A DNA stretch of 64,000 bases from Gammaproteobacteria bacterium. Lineage in GTDB: Bacteria > Pseudomonadota > Gammaproteobacteria > Enterobacterales > Alteromonadaceae. Position numbers and translations under genes: made by a program. Numbering within the stretch: the stretch's first letter is position 1; every line of letters begins with the position of its first letter. Below, piece after piece: positions 54,553 through 63,002 of the stretch. Under the pieces are notes generated by a model. It saw only the letters and a program-made list of their open reading frames with translations. It searched no databases and was not told where the DNA came from. Location of the stretch: the NCBI GenBank assembly GCA_018222405.1, contig JAAFAI010000014.1, positions 62,001 to 126,000 of the forward strand, read 5' to 3'.

Positions 54553-56130
54553 ATGCAAAAACTACTACTCTCTGTCATGATCGGCAGCGCACTTGCAGCA
54601 ACGGCTGTGCAGGCATCCAGTCACCGTGAAGCGCCGGGTATCGCCCGTGCACCGGCTCTGGACAGTACCGATTTTTATGCCTTTAACAGCTACGAAAGTG
54701 GCCGTGAGGGCTATGTAACACTTATTGCTAATTATATTCCACTACAGGATGCCTACGGCGGTCCGAATTACTTTGCCATGGATCCGGCAGCCGAGTACGC
54801 CATTCACATTGATAACGATGGCGACGCCATGGAAGACATCAGCTTTGCCTTAAAATTTACGCCGATGCTGGCAGCAGATAATCAGGGCGTGGCGCTGACG
54901 GTCGGCCCTGAAGGTAATCAGCGCAATGTAAAAGTGCCACTCAAAAATGTTGGCCCGGTGAGCGCCGAAGATATGAGCGCAGTTAACTTTTCTGAGCAGT
55001 ACTCGCTGATGATGGTCGAAGGCGACATGCGCACCGGCGCCCGCACCGAAATAGTGCCAATGGATGCCATGTATTTTGCCAAGCCGCTCGATTACATCGG
55101 CAACAAAACATTTTCCAGCACTGCTGAATACCAGCGCTATGCCGACCAGTATGTTTATGATGTGATGCTGCCCGGTTGCGAAATGCCTGCCCGAGTTTTT
55201 GTTGGCCAGCGCAAGGATCCGTTTGTAGTGAACCTGGGCAAAACCTTCGATTTGGTTAACTATGTGCCGGTGGAGGGCGACAGTATGCCCGGTGCAGGCG
55301 ATGGGAACGGCTTCCCCGGCGGTATTACTCAGTCAGACAGCAATGATGATCTGGCTGATAAAAACGTTACCAGTATTGCCCTTGAAGTACCGGCCAGCTG
55401 CGTAACCGGCGACGGTAACGGCACTATCGGTGCGTGGACCACGGCCAGCCTGCCACAGGCCAGAATACTCAACCCTAACGCTACCTTCAGTAAATCCGAG
55501 GTGCAGGGCGGCGCGATGACTCAGGTGTCACGTTTAGGTAATCCACTGGTCAACGAGCTGGTTATTGGTATTGGTGATAAAGATAAATTCTCTACGTCAC
55601 ACCCTGCCGACGATGGCCAGTTTGCCGACTATGTCACCCACCCTGCTCTGCCGGAGCTGCTGAACATCCTGTTCCGTGATGCCGTGAATTCAACACTGGG
55701 CACCGATATAGACACCCTGGCACCGACTAACTTTCCGCGTACCGATCTGGTCACGGCGTTTTTAACCGGTTTCCCGGGCGTGAACCAACTTGCCACGGTC
55801 ACACCGTCTGAAATGCTACGTCTGAATACAGCTATACCGGCAACGCCGGCTGCTGAGCAATCCTGGGCAGGGGTAGCAGGCGACGATCTGGCGGGCTTTC
55901 CTAACGGCCGCCGTCCTGGCGATGACGTTGTCGATATCGCTCTGCGCGTAGTCATGGGACGCCTGTGTTACCCCATCCCGGTGAATGGTGAGGAAACCGA
56001 TCTGGGCTTGTGCGACAGCAGTGATGCCAGCGTGGGCAATGTCCCCTTTACTGATGGTGCTCCGCTGGATGCCAGCATGATGGACACCAGCTTTCCGTAT
56101 CTGGCGACCCCATTGCCGGGCTCAGAATAA
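54553..56130 (+). CDS. Secreted DUF4331 protein
   Basis: Exported protein of 525 aa with signal peptide (about 1-21, ending VQA). The mature N-terminus SSHREAPGI and then DSTDFYAFNSYE, GPNYFAMDPAAEYAIHIDND are hallmarks of the DUF4331 family. The rest contains a repeated hydrophobic beta pattern, and the C-terminal segment has a pair of cysteines (RLCYPIPV, GLCDSSD). The molecular function is not known. It starts a three-gene unit with a lipoprotein and a TPR protein and lies directly after the ECF/anti-sigma pair, so it is probably part of that regulon. Confidence 0.88.
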   Translation: MQKLLLSVMIGSALAATAVQASSHREAPGIARAPALDSTDFYAFNSYESGREGYVTLIANYIPLQDAYGGPNYFAMDPAAEYAIHIDNDGDAMEDISFALKFTPMLAADNQGVALTVGPEGNQRNVKVPLKNVGPVSAEDMSAVNFSEQYSLMMVEGDMRTGARTEIVPMDAMYFAKPLDYIGNKTFSSTAEYQRYADQYVYDVMLPGCEMPARVFVGQRKDPFVVNLGKTFDLVNYVPVEGDSMPGAGDGNGFPGGITQSDSNDDLADKNVTSIALEVPASCVTGDGNGTIGAWTTASLPQARILNPNATFSKSEVQGGAMTQVSRLGNPLVNELVIGIGDKDKFSTSHPADDGQFADYVTHPALPELLNILFRDAVNSTLGTDIDTLAPTNFPRTDLVTAFLTGFPGVNQLATVTPSEMLRLNTAIPATPAAEQSWAGVAGDDLAGFPNGRRPGDDVVDIALRVVMGRLCYPIPVNGEETDLGLCDSSDASVGNVPFTDGAPLDASMMDTSFPYLATPLPGSE

Positions 56131-56141
56131 AGGAGGCTGTA

Positions 56142-56636
56142 ATGAATAAATTTATACCAATATGCGCCCTGAGTATCACGCTGACTGGCTGCTTCGACAG
56201 TGATGATAAAGACAGTTACGACGATATTAACCGGGCGCCGGTAGCTAACGATCTGACTATCACTACCCAGACCGAAACACCGGTTACCGACATGCTGACT
56301 GCCACCGATGCCGATGGTGATGGTCTCACGTACGCACTATCCGGAGAACCGACTTTTGGCAGCGTTACCGTAACAGGTAGCGGGGAGTTTACTTACACGC
56401 CCAATGCGGAAGTCACCGGCACCGATAGCTTTTCATTTACGGTTTCCGACGGTACTGCTTTTGCGGTGACCGGTAACGTAACCATTACCATTGAAGCTCT
56501 AGAGGTACCGGTATCTACAGCAGTGCGATCGGCGTTTAACCAAAACGCCAATGATACGCCACTGGCGGTAAATGGCCGACGCTATATTCAGGATACAACC
56601 AATCCTGCTGAGTTTGACGATTTACTCAACAATTAA
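56142..56636 (+). CDS. Small lipoprotein with Ig/cadherin-like repeat
   Basis: Lipoprotein of 164 aa. The signal peptide ends in LTGC (near residue 17). One tandem-95/VCBS-type Ig-like repeat follows (about 30-115) with NRAPVANDLTITT, DADGDGLTYAL and GTDSFSFTVSDG, features of calcium-binding adhesion repeats. The last 45 residues are not recognised. AGGAGG precedes its ATG, and it is 11 bp after the DUF4331 gene, so the two are co-translated. It may tether or assist the DUF4331 protein at the cell surface. Confidence 0.78.
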   Translation: MNKFIPICALSITLTGCFDSDDKDSYDDINRAPVANDLTITTQTETPVTDMLTATDADGDGLTYALSGEPTFGSVTVTGSGEFTYTPNAEVTGTDSFSFTVSDGTAFAVTGNVTITIEALEVPVSTAVRSAFNQNANDTPLAVNGRRYIQDTTNPAEFDDLLNN

Positions 56637-56675
56637 ACCGCAAGCCAGGGACGGCGACCTTCAAGGAGCAGTGAT

Positions 56676-57728
56676 ATGAAACGTATTTTCCCCATCAGCC
56701 TGACACTCACCGGATTACTCACCGCCTCGCTAGTCACGTTTATAGCGCTGGCTCTGGTTGGTGTAAAACAAGCAGTAGCCCACACTTATCATAGTCACAA
56801 GCCGGTTAAACAAGTGACCATGACCGCCGCGCAAATGAGTGAACTGGTAAACCAAAGCACTCGCCCTAACTTTAATGAGCAGGACTTAGCGCCGGTGATG
56901 GCAACGCTGGAAACCCTGGCAGAAGCAGATCGCATTACCCATCAGGAGCGTCTGGTTTATGCCCGCCTGCTGCAACATCAACACAAGTTTGCTGACGCGC
57001 TGGCAGAGCTTGAGACACTGCTGGCAGAGCGCCCTGACCAACCATCGGCGTTATTATTACAGGCCAATGTTCAGCTTAATCAGGGGCAGCCTGCACTGGC
57101 AAGGCAAACCTGCTTACAGCTCATGGGCAAAACATCAGAACTGGTTATGGCGACCTGTTTACTGGAAGCCAACATGCAGCTGTCGCCGTCGACTCAGTAT
57201 TATTCGCAGTTACACAACATCCGCGAGAAGTTTCCGGCGGCATCAACAGAGATAGCGTTGTGGGCTAACGAGGTTCTGGCCGACATGGCACTGTTTGCTC
57301 ATCAGCCTGCTACCGCGATTAAGCATATAGAGCAGCAACCCGACAGCGAATGGCCAATCAGTAGCTGGGTAGCCTGGTCGAAAGCCAAGCTGGCCCTGCA
57401 GCAAGGCAATGACATACTGGCAAGGCTGGCACCTGAAATAGCCGACAATCCAGCCCCAAACGACAGCGCGCTACTCTACCTGGCGCTTGCTGAACAGCAA
57501 ACCGGCGAGGGGCTAAAATGGACAACGGCCATGGCCCAGCGAGTGTTTATCCGCGAGCAACGTGGTGATACTACCCATGCCGCTGAAGTGGCGCTTTATT
57601 ACCTGCACCTCGCAGCCGAACCACAGCAGGCACTGCACTGGGCCAATATTAACTGGCAACAGGCCAAATCATTTAATGATGAACAGCTGCTCAGCAAAAT
57701 TCGCCAGCTGGCAGCCACTGAAGGCTAA
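56676..57728 (+). CDS. Membrane-anchored TPR protein
   Basis: Protein of 350 aa. An N-terminal hydrophobic segment (about 8-30) is a signal anchor or signal peptide. Tetratricopeptide-like helical repeats (about 65-340) follow, e.g. YARLLQHQHKFADALAEL and ANVQLNQGQPALARQTC. Such proteins scaffold complexes; no catalytic motif is seen. It ends the DUF4331 unit and overlaps the end of the convergent MBL gene by three or four bases, with no terminator between them. AAGGAG precedes the ATG. Confidence 0.78.
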   Translation: MKRIFPISLTLTGLLTASLVTFIALALVGVKQAVAHTYHSHKPVKQVTMTAAQMSELVNQSTRPNFNEQDLAPVMATLETLAEADRITHQERLVYARLLQHQHKFADALAELETLLAERPDQPSALLLQANVQLNQGQPALARQTCLQLMGKTSELVMATCLLEANMQLSPSTQYYSQLHNIREKFPAASTEIALWANEVLADMALFAHQPATAIKHIEQQPDSEWPISSWVAWSKAKLALQQGNDILARLAPEIADNPAPNDSALLYLALAEQQTGEGLKWTTAMAQRVFIREQRGDTTHAAEVALYYLHLAAEPQQALHWANINWQQAKSFNDEQLLSKIRQLAATEG

Positions 57729-58744
57729 CAGTTTTCACAGGTCTGGTAACGATAAACGCCTTGCTCGTCGCACTGGCGGGTTACCCGCCCTGCTTTTAAC
57801 AGATGATTGAGGTGAGCCAGACCTTCTGCCAGCGCAAAAAACAACATCTGCCCGCTTAACTTTCGTTCATAGAGTACCGGCAGGCATGTAACAAGCGACT
57901 GCGGCGTTGCACAATGTGTCAGCAATCTGTCGAGTAATGCCTGGTGATGCTCTGCTAATTCGTCGCAGCGAGTGTGCAAGCCGGTGTACGGTTGGTTATG
58001 AGCAGGGAGAACCAATGTATCTGCCGGTAACTGTTTGAGCTGCTCTAAACTTTGCAAATATTCGGTTAACGGCTGGGCTTCGGGCTCGCGACTATAGACA
58101 CCAATATTAGGCGAAATATAGGGCAGGATCTGGTCGCCGCCAATTAACAGATTAGCCTCGGCATCAAACAGGCAAACGTGCTCAGGCGAGTGACCGCCAT
58201 AAGTCAGGATCTGCCATTGCCGGTTACCGACTCGCAATGATTTGCCAGCCTGTAAGCGCTGATACGCCAGAGGGATTGGTGCCACAGAGTCAACGTATTG
58301 ACTATGATCGCTGACATAGCTTTGTGCCTCGCCCTGGCTTAAGCCTGCCCGGACAAAATAATCCACTTCCACCGAGGTATCCGCGCCCGGGTTGGGAGAG
58401 AAGTAAGCAATCGCCCCGTAATATTCCAGCGCGCTCATATACAGCGGCACACTATACGTCTGACACAGCCAGCCTGCCAACCCGCAATGGTCCGGATGCA
58501 TATGGGTAGCAATTACGCCTGCTACCGGCTTATCCAGAGCGCTCAGCAACTGCTGCCAGATAGCCTTACTGCGCTCACTTTGCACTCCGGTATCCACCAC
58601 ATAAAGCCCTTCATCGGCTTCCAGTATGTACAGGTTGATGTGGTCGAGGGCAAAAGGCAATGGCATACGAAGCCAGTAAACGCCGGCGGCGACCTCGCAA
58701 AAGCTGCCCGAGGCTGGTATCGAATGGGTACTTGGCGTTATCAT
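57725..58744 (-). CDS. MBL-fold metallohydrolase
   Basis: Cytoplasmic metallo-beta-lactamase-fold hydrolase of 339 aa. The metal motif is THMHPDHCGLAGWL (HxHxDH), with further ligands in YGGHSPEHVCLF, GGDQILPYISPN and LVLPAHNQPY. The C-terminal region (about 255-339) has a winged-helix-like build seen in the LACTB2/hydrolase subgroup. The substrate is unknown. I prefer ATG 58744 over 58765, which adds seven residues. Its end overlaps the convergent TPR gene. Confidence 0.85.
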   Translation of the reverse strand: MITPSTHSIPASGSFCEVAAGVYWLRMPLPFALDHINLYILEADEGLYVVDTGVQSERSKAIWQQLLSALDKPVAGVIATHMHPDHCGLAGWLCQTYSVPLYMSALEYYGAIAYFSPNPGADTSVEVDYFVRAGLSQGEAQSYVSDHSQYVDSVAPIPLAYQRLQAGKSLRVGNRQWQILTYGGHSPEHVCLFDAEANLLIGGDQILPYISPNIGVYSREPEAQPLTEYLQSLEQLKQLPADTLVLPAHNQPYTGLHTRCDELAEHHQALLDRLLTHCATPQSLVTCLPVLYERKLSGQMLFFALAEGLAHLNHLLKAGRVTRQCDEQGVYRYQTCENC

Positions 58745-58840
58745 TAGTGCTACAACATTAAACAATTCTGCGTTTACTATACCATTGCCATTTCATGACT
58801 TCTGCCACTGTGCGTTAGATTTACCGGGCTGTACTATAAA

Positions 58841-61192
58841 ATGACGACCACGCTAACCGGTCAGGGCATGGTGCTAACCGCCAGAGTCCTGCCAACGGGC
58901 GCTCAACAAACTCTCGAAATCTGGCTTGCCACCGAACAGGGGCCGGTAAAACTCATTACGCCGGTGCAACCGGCAACCTGTTTTGTTACGCAAAAGGCGG
59001 CCGCAAAGGTTGCTGCGATCAGTCAGGCCCAGCAGTTAAAAGCCAGCCTTAAAAATCTACCGCTTAGCACCTTCGGGCACGAGCCGGTAAGTGTTATAAA
59101 ATGCCCTCAGGACCGGCAGTTACATATCCTCAGACGCCACTGTGAAGAACAAGGTGTGACGCTCTTCGAGGCGGATATCAAAACTCCGGATCGCTTTTTT
59201 ATGGAGCGGTTCATTACCAGCGGTGTGCATTATCAGGGCGTTGCTCAACAACACGATAAGACGGTGACCCAGGCTCGCTTAAAACCGTCGGCGTATCGCT
59301 GCGATCTGAGCGCTTTTTCCTTTGATATAGAATGCGACGAGCATGGCCATTTGTATTCCATAGGTATCGCCTCCACGACGTTAAATGTTGTGCTGATGAC
59401 TGGCGAACCCGAAGACGCTGACGTGCCTTTCGAATTAGTCTGGTGCGCAAACGAAACGGCGTTATTAACGCGTTTTATCAGGCTCATCCAGCACCACGAC
59501 CCGGACTTACTGATTGGCTGGAACATTAAACAATTCGACCTGCCGGTATTACATGATGCGGCCACCCGCTGCGGCCTTAAACTTGCGCTCGGACGGCAAC
59601 ACAGCAATGTGGATATTAAAGTGTTTGATGATAACCGGGCTTTAGTGGATGTCCCCGGGCGCGCCATAATTGATGGCATTGAAGGACTGAAAACCATGAC
59701 CTTTCAGTTCGATTCTTTTGCTCTGGATAACGTTGCCAGTGAATTACTCGGTAAACGCAAACTCATCGATGATCCCGACAAGCTCGGCGCCATAAAAAAG
59801 CTTTTCACCCAGGACAAGTTAGCGCTGGCAAAATATAACTTTGAAGACTGCGTGCTGGTTAATGACATTGCTGAACAGGTGCGTTTGATTGATTTTTTGA
59901 TTTTGCGCAGTGAATTAACCGGCCTGCGCCTGGGCCGTCCCGGTGGCTCGGTAGCCTCATTTATCAATTTATACCTGCCCAAGTTACACCGGGCAGGCTA
60001 CATATCGCCCAACCGCCCGGCAGATGGCGGCCTGGCCAGCCCTGGTGGTTATGTGATGAGCTCCAAGCCAGGACTCTATCAGAATGTGCTGGTACTAGAC
60101 TTTAAGAGCCTGTACCCCTCGATTATACGAACCTTTAAAATCGACCCTTTGGGGTTAGTGGAGGGGCTTAAATCACCCGAAACCGCCATTCCCGGCTTTA
60201 AAGGTGCCAGCTTTCATCGTAGCCAGCACTTTTTGCCGGATATTATTACTAACCTCTGGCAGCAGCGCGACGAAGCCAAGCGCCAGCAGGATAAGCCTCG
60301 CTCCCAGGCCATCAAAATCCTTATGAATTCCTTTTACGGGGTGCTTGGCAGTGGTGGTTGCCCTTTTTACGATCCTCGCCTGGCCAGCTCCATTACCATG
60401 CGCGGCCACGAAATTATGCAACTGACCGCCGAGTGGATCAAAGCGTCGGGCTATGACGTGATCTACGGCGATACCGACTCCACCTTTGTACACATTGCTG
60501 ATGACGTAACCGCAGAGCAGGCATGGGAGATTGGCAAGCAATTAGAGCAAGACATTAACCAGCGCTGGCAGCAACGCATTCGCGAGGAATTTAATTTAAC
60601 CTGCGAACTGGAAATCGAGTTTGAAACCCATTACGAGCGCTTTTTTATGCCCACGATTCGCGGCTCTGAAGCGGGCAGTAAAAAGCGCTATGCTGGTTTA
60701 ATTCGCCGTGAGGGTAACACTGAACTGGTGTTTAAGGGGCTGGAAAACGTGCGCTCAGACTGGACCCAACTGGCCAAGGATTTTCAGCTCGAGCTCTACA
60801 CCCGGATCTTCAACGACCAGCCGGTTGATGATTATGTAATGACGATAATCAGTGGTATTAAGCAGGGCCTGTTTGACGATGGTTTGGTGTATACCAAACA
60901 GTTACGCAAACCCTTAAAGGAATACACCAAAACGGCACCACCACATGTTAAGGCCGCGCGTCAGGCCGATGAAGAAAATGCCCGTTCAGGTAAACCGTTA
61001 CGCTACCAGAAACGCACTAAAATTCGTTACGTAATGACCACCACCGGACCACAGGTGGTTGAATATTGCAGTCAGCCGCTGGATTACGACCACTATATAG
61101 AAAAGCAAATCCGGCCAATCGCCGACAGTATCCTGCCAGCCATTGGCGGTGATTTTGAGTCGCTGGCCAGCCAGCAGCTGGGGCTTTTTTAA
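58841..61192 (+). CDS. polB: DNA polymerase II
   Basis: Family B polymerase, 783 aa, exactly the E. coli length, used in SOS-linked translesion synthesis and replication restart. The proofreading exonuclease has FDIECDEHG (Exo I), and later GWNIKQFDLPVL (Exo II) and YNFEDCVLV (Exo III). Polymerase motifs are DFKSLYPSIIRTF (A), KILMNSFYGVLG (B) and YGDTDSTF (C), then KKRYAG. I did not find a clear LexA box just upstream. Its end overlaps the convergent CoA-transferase gene by up to four bases. Confidence 0.96.
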   Translation: MTTTLTGQGMVLTARVLPTGAQQTLEIWLATEQGPVKLITPVQPATCFVTQKAAAKVAAISQAQQLKASLKNLPLSTFGHEPVSVIKCPQDRQLHILRRHCEEQGVTLFEADIKTPDRFFMERFITSGVHYQGVAQQHDKTVTQARLKPSAYRCDLSAFSFDIECDEHGHLYSIGIASTTLNVVLMTGEPEDADVPFELVWCANETALLTRFIRLIQHHDPDLLIGWNIKQFDLPVLHDAATRCGLKLALGRQHSNVDIKVFDDNRALVDVPGRAIIDGIEGLKTMTFQFDSFALDNVASELLGKRKLIDDPDKLGAIKKLFTQDKLALAKYNFEDCVLVNDIAEQVRLIDFLILRSELTGLRLGRPGGSVASFINLYLPKLHRAGYISPNRPADGGLASPGGYVMSSKPGLYQNVLVLDFKSLYPSIIRTFKIDPLGLVEGLKSPETAIPGFKGASFHRSQHFLPDIITNLWQQRDEAKRQQDKPRSQAIKILMNSFYGVLGSGGCPFYDPRLASSITMRGHEIMQLTAEWIKASGYDVIYGDTDSTFVHIADDVTAEQAWEIGKQLEQDINQRWQQRIREEFNLTCELEIEFETHYERFFMPTIRGSEAGSKKRYAGLIRREGNTELVFKGLENVRSDWTQLAKDFQLELYTRIFNDQPVDDYVMTIISGIKQGLFDDGLVYTKQLRKPLKEYTKTAPPHVKAARQADEENARSGKPLRYQKRTKIRYVMTTTGPQVVEYCSQPLDYDHYIEKQIRPIADSILPAIGGDFESLASQQLGLF

Positions 61193-62709
61193 TCCTGACG
61201 CATGGTGCCGGTTTGTTCAAAGCGCTCGTGCCAGCTCAGAGCTTCGTTGAGCAGATGAGGAGTGTGCATGCCTCTGCCACTGGCGCAGGCCCGCTCATAA
61301 TAATCGAGCAGCTGATCCTTAAAGTCCGGATGGGCGCAATTGTTGATAATCACCCGGGCGCGCTGACGAGGCGACAGGCCGCGCAGGTCGGCCAGTCCCT
61401 GCTCCGTAACCACTACTTTTACGTCGTGCTCGGTGTGATCCACATGGGAGACCATAGGCACAATGGCCGAGATAGCGCCATTTTTAGCGGTGGAAGGTGT
61501 CATGAAGATTGACAGGTAACCATTGCGGGCAAAGTCACCTGAGCCACCAATCCCGTTCATCATGCGTGTACCCATCACATGGGTGGAATTAACGTTACCG
61601 TAGATATCCGCTTCAATCAGGCCATTCATGGCGATGATCCCCAAGCGGCGGGCAATCTCCGGATGATTACTGATGTCCTGCTGGCGCAGAATGATTTTTT
61701 CACGGTAAAAGTCGATATTTTCATTCAACTCAACCAGCGCATCCGGGCTCAATGAGAATGCCGTTGCTGAGGCCACCGATAAGGTGCCGCTTTTAAGCAT
61801 TTGCAGCATGCCATCCTGAATCACTTCGGTGTAAGCCGATAGGTTTTTGTAACCGCCATTATCCAGACCGCTGAGTACTGCGTTTGGGATATTACCTACA
61901 CCAGACTGCAGTGGTAGCAGATTAGCCGGTAAACGGCCTTTGTTAATCTCGTGCTCAAAGAATTCCAGAATATTGGCGGCAATTTGCTCTGACACCGCAT
62001 CGGGTGGTGAAAACGGGCTGTTGCGATCGGGCGCGGAGGTTTCTACCACAGCAACAATTTTCTCACGGGGAATATCCAGATACTGGCTGCCAATGCGATC
62101 GGACGGCTCGTTTAGTAAAATGGGTTTGCGGTGTGGCGGTAAAGCCGTGCCGTAATAAATATCGTGCATGCCTTCAAGTTTAAGGCTCTGCTGACTGTTA
62201 ACCTCAAGAATGATCTTGTCGGCCTGCTCGACCCAGGTTTTATTATTGCCCACCGACGAGGACGGAATAATGCGACCGTCTTCGTGGATCCCCGCCACTT
62301 CAATGACCGCCACATCCAGATCGCCTAAAAAGCCTGACCAGGCATATTGCGAAACTTCAGACAGGTGCAAATCGATATAGTGCATCTGGCCGCTGTTAAT
62401 TTGCTGACGGCAAATAGGATCAGACTGATAAGGTAAGCGCAAATTAATGCCATCGGCGTCGGCCAGCACGCCATCGAGTTCCGGCGCGGTTGATGCACCT
62501 GTCCACAGATTAATTTTAAACGGCTTTTTAAGATCGCGCTGGATTTGCGCTTTATTTACCAGTGCGCCGGGCAAGGCCTTGGGATAACCAGCGCCGGTAA
62601 AACCACTCATACCAACAGTATCACCGTCGCGGATAAAGTCGGCGGCCTGCTCGGCGGTCATGATTTTTTGTTGTAATTCAGGGCACAGAATTCTGGAATG
62701 AGAAAACAT
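61189..62709 (-). CDS. Acetyl-CoA hydrolase/CoA-transferase
   Basis: CoA-transferase family I enzyme of 506 aa, of the acetyl-CoA hydrolase type (Ach1, AarC, Cat1 relatives), transferring CoA between acetate and succinate or similar acids. It has GMSGFTGAGYPKALP at the N-terminus, LLPLQSGVGNIPNAVLSGL, the probable active-site Glu in AYTEVIQDGML, and GTRMMNGIGGSGDFARNG. ATG 62709 has GGAG upstream; the longer reading to 62802 lacks homologous sequence. It is monocistronic and convergent with polB. Confidence 0.92.
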   Translation of the reverse strand: MFSHSRILCPELQQKIMTAEQAADFIRDGDTVGMSGFTGAGYPKALPGALVNKAQIQRDLKKPFKINLWTGASTAPELDGVLADADGINLRLPYQSDPICRQQINSGQMHYIDLHLSEVSQYAWSGFLGDLDVAVIEVAGIHEDGRIIPSSSVGNNKTWVEQADKIILEVNSQQSLKLEGMHDIYYGTALPPHRKPILLNEPSDRIGSQYLDIPREKIVAVVETSAPDRNSPFSPPDAVSEQIAANILEFFEHEINKGRLPANLLPLQSGVGNIPNAVLSGLDNGGYKNLSAYTEVIQDGMLQMLKSGTLSVASATAFSLSPDALVELNENIDFYREKIILRQQDISNHPEIARRLGIIAMNGLIEADIYGNVNSTHVMGTRMMNGIGGSGDFARNGYLSIFMTPSTAKNGAISAIVPMVSHVDHTEHDVKVVVTEQGLADLRGLSPRQRARVIINNCAHPDFKDQLLDYYERACASGRGMHTPHLLNEALSWHERFEQTGTMRQD

Positions 62710-63002
62710 GAAAGCTCCATACTTAGCAGAAAAGGAAAAGAACGCACCTGAGTGTGAAAAAGGTGCGTTTAAGTGCGGCAGAACAGCCGCAAAAACTGAC
62801 ACTTTATAGACTTATCCAAAAGTATATATAAGACCTAAGTGGTAGATGTGGCGGGAGTTGTAGCAATTTGGTTAAAGGCAAAAACAGCGCGCGAGTTTAT
62901 TGTGAAAAATTGGTAAAAACATAAAATAACAAGTTGATTTATATATTTATTAGTTTTTGTTCTATATTATGCACTGTGTTCAGGTGGGAATTGGGCGGCT
63001 GT
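62710..63002. other. Intergenic region upstream of the CoA-transferase gene
   Basis: About 290 bases, AT-rich from 62870 to 62970. It holds the CoA-transferase promoter and the 3' flank of the halogenase gene. No terminator with a T-tract or other feature is clear. Confidence 0.35.
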
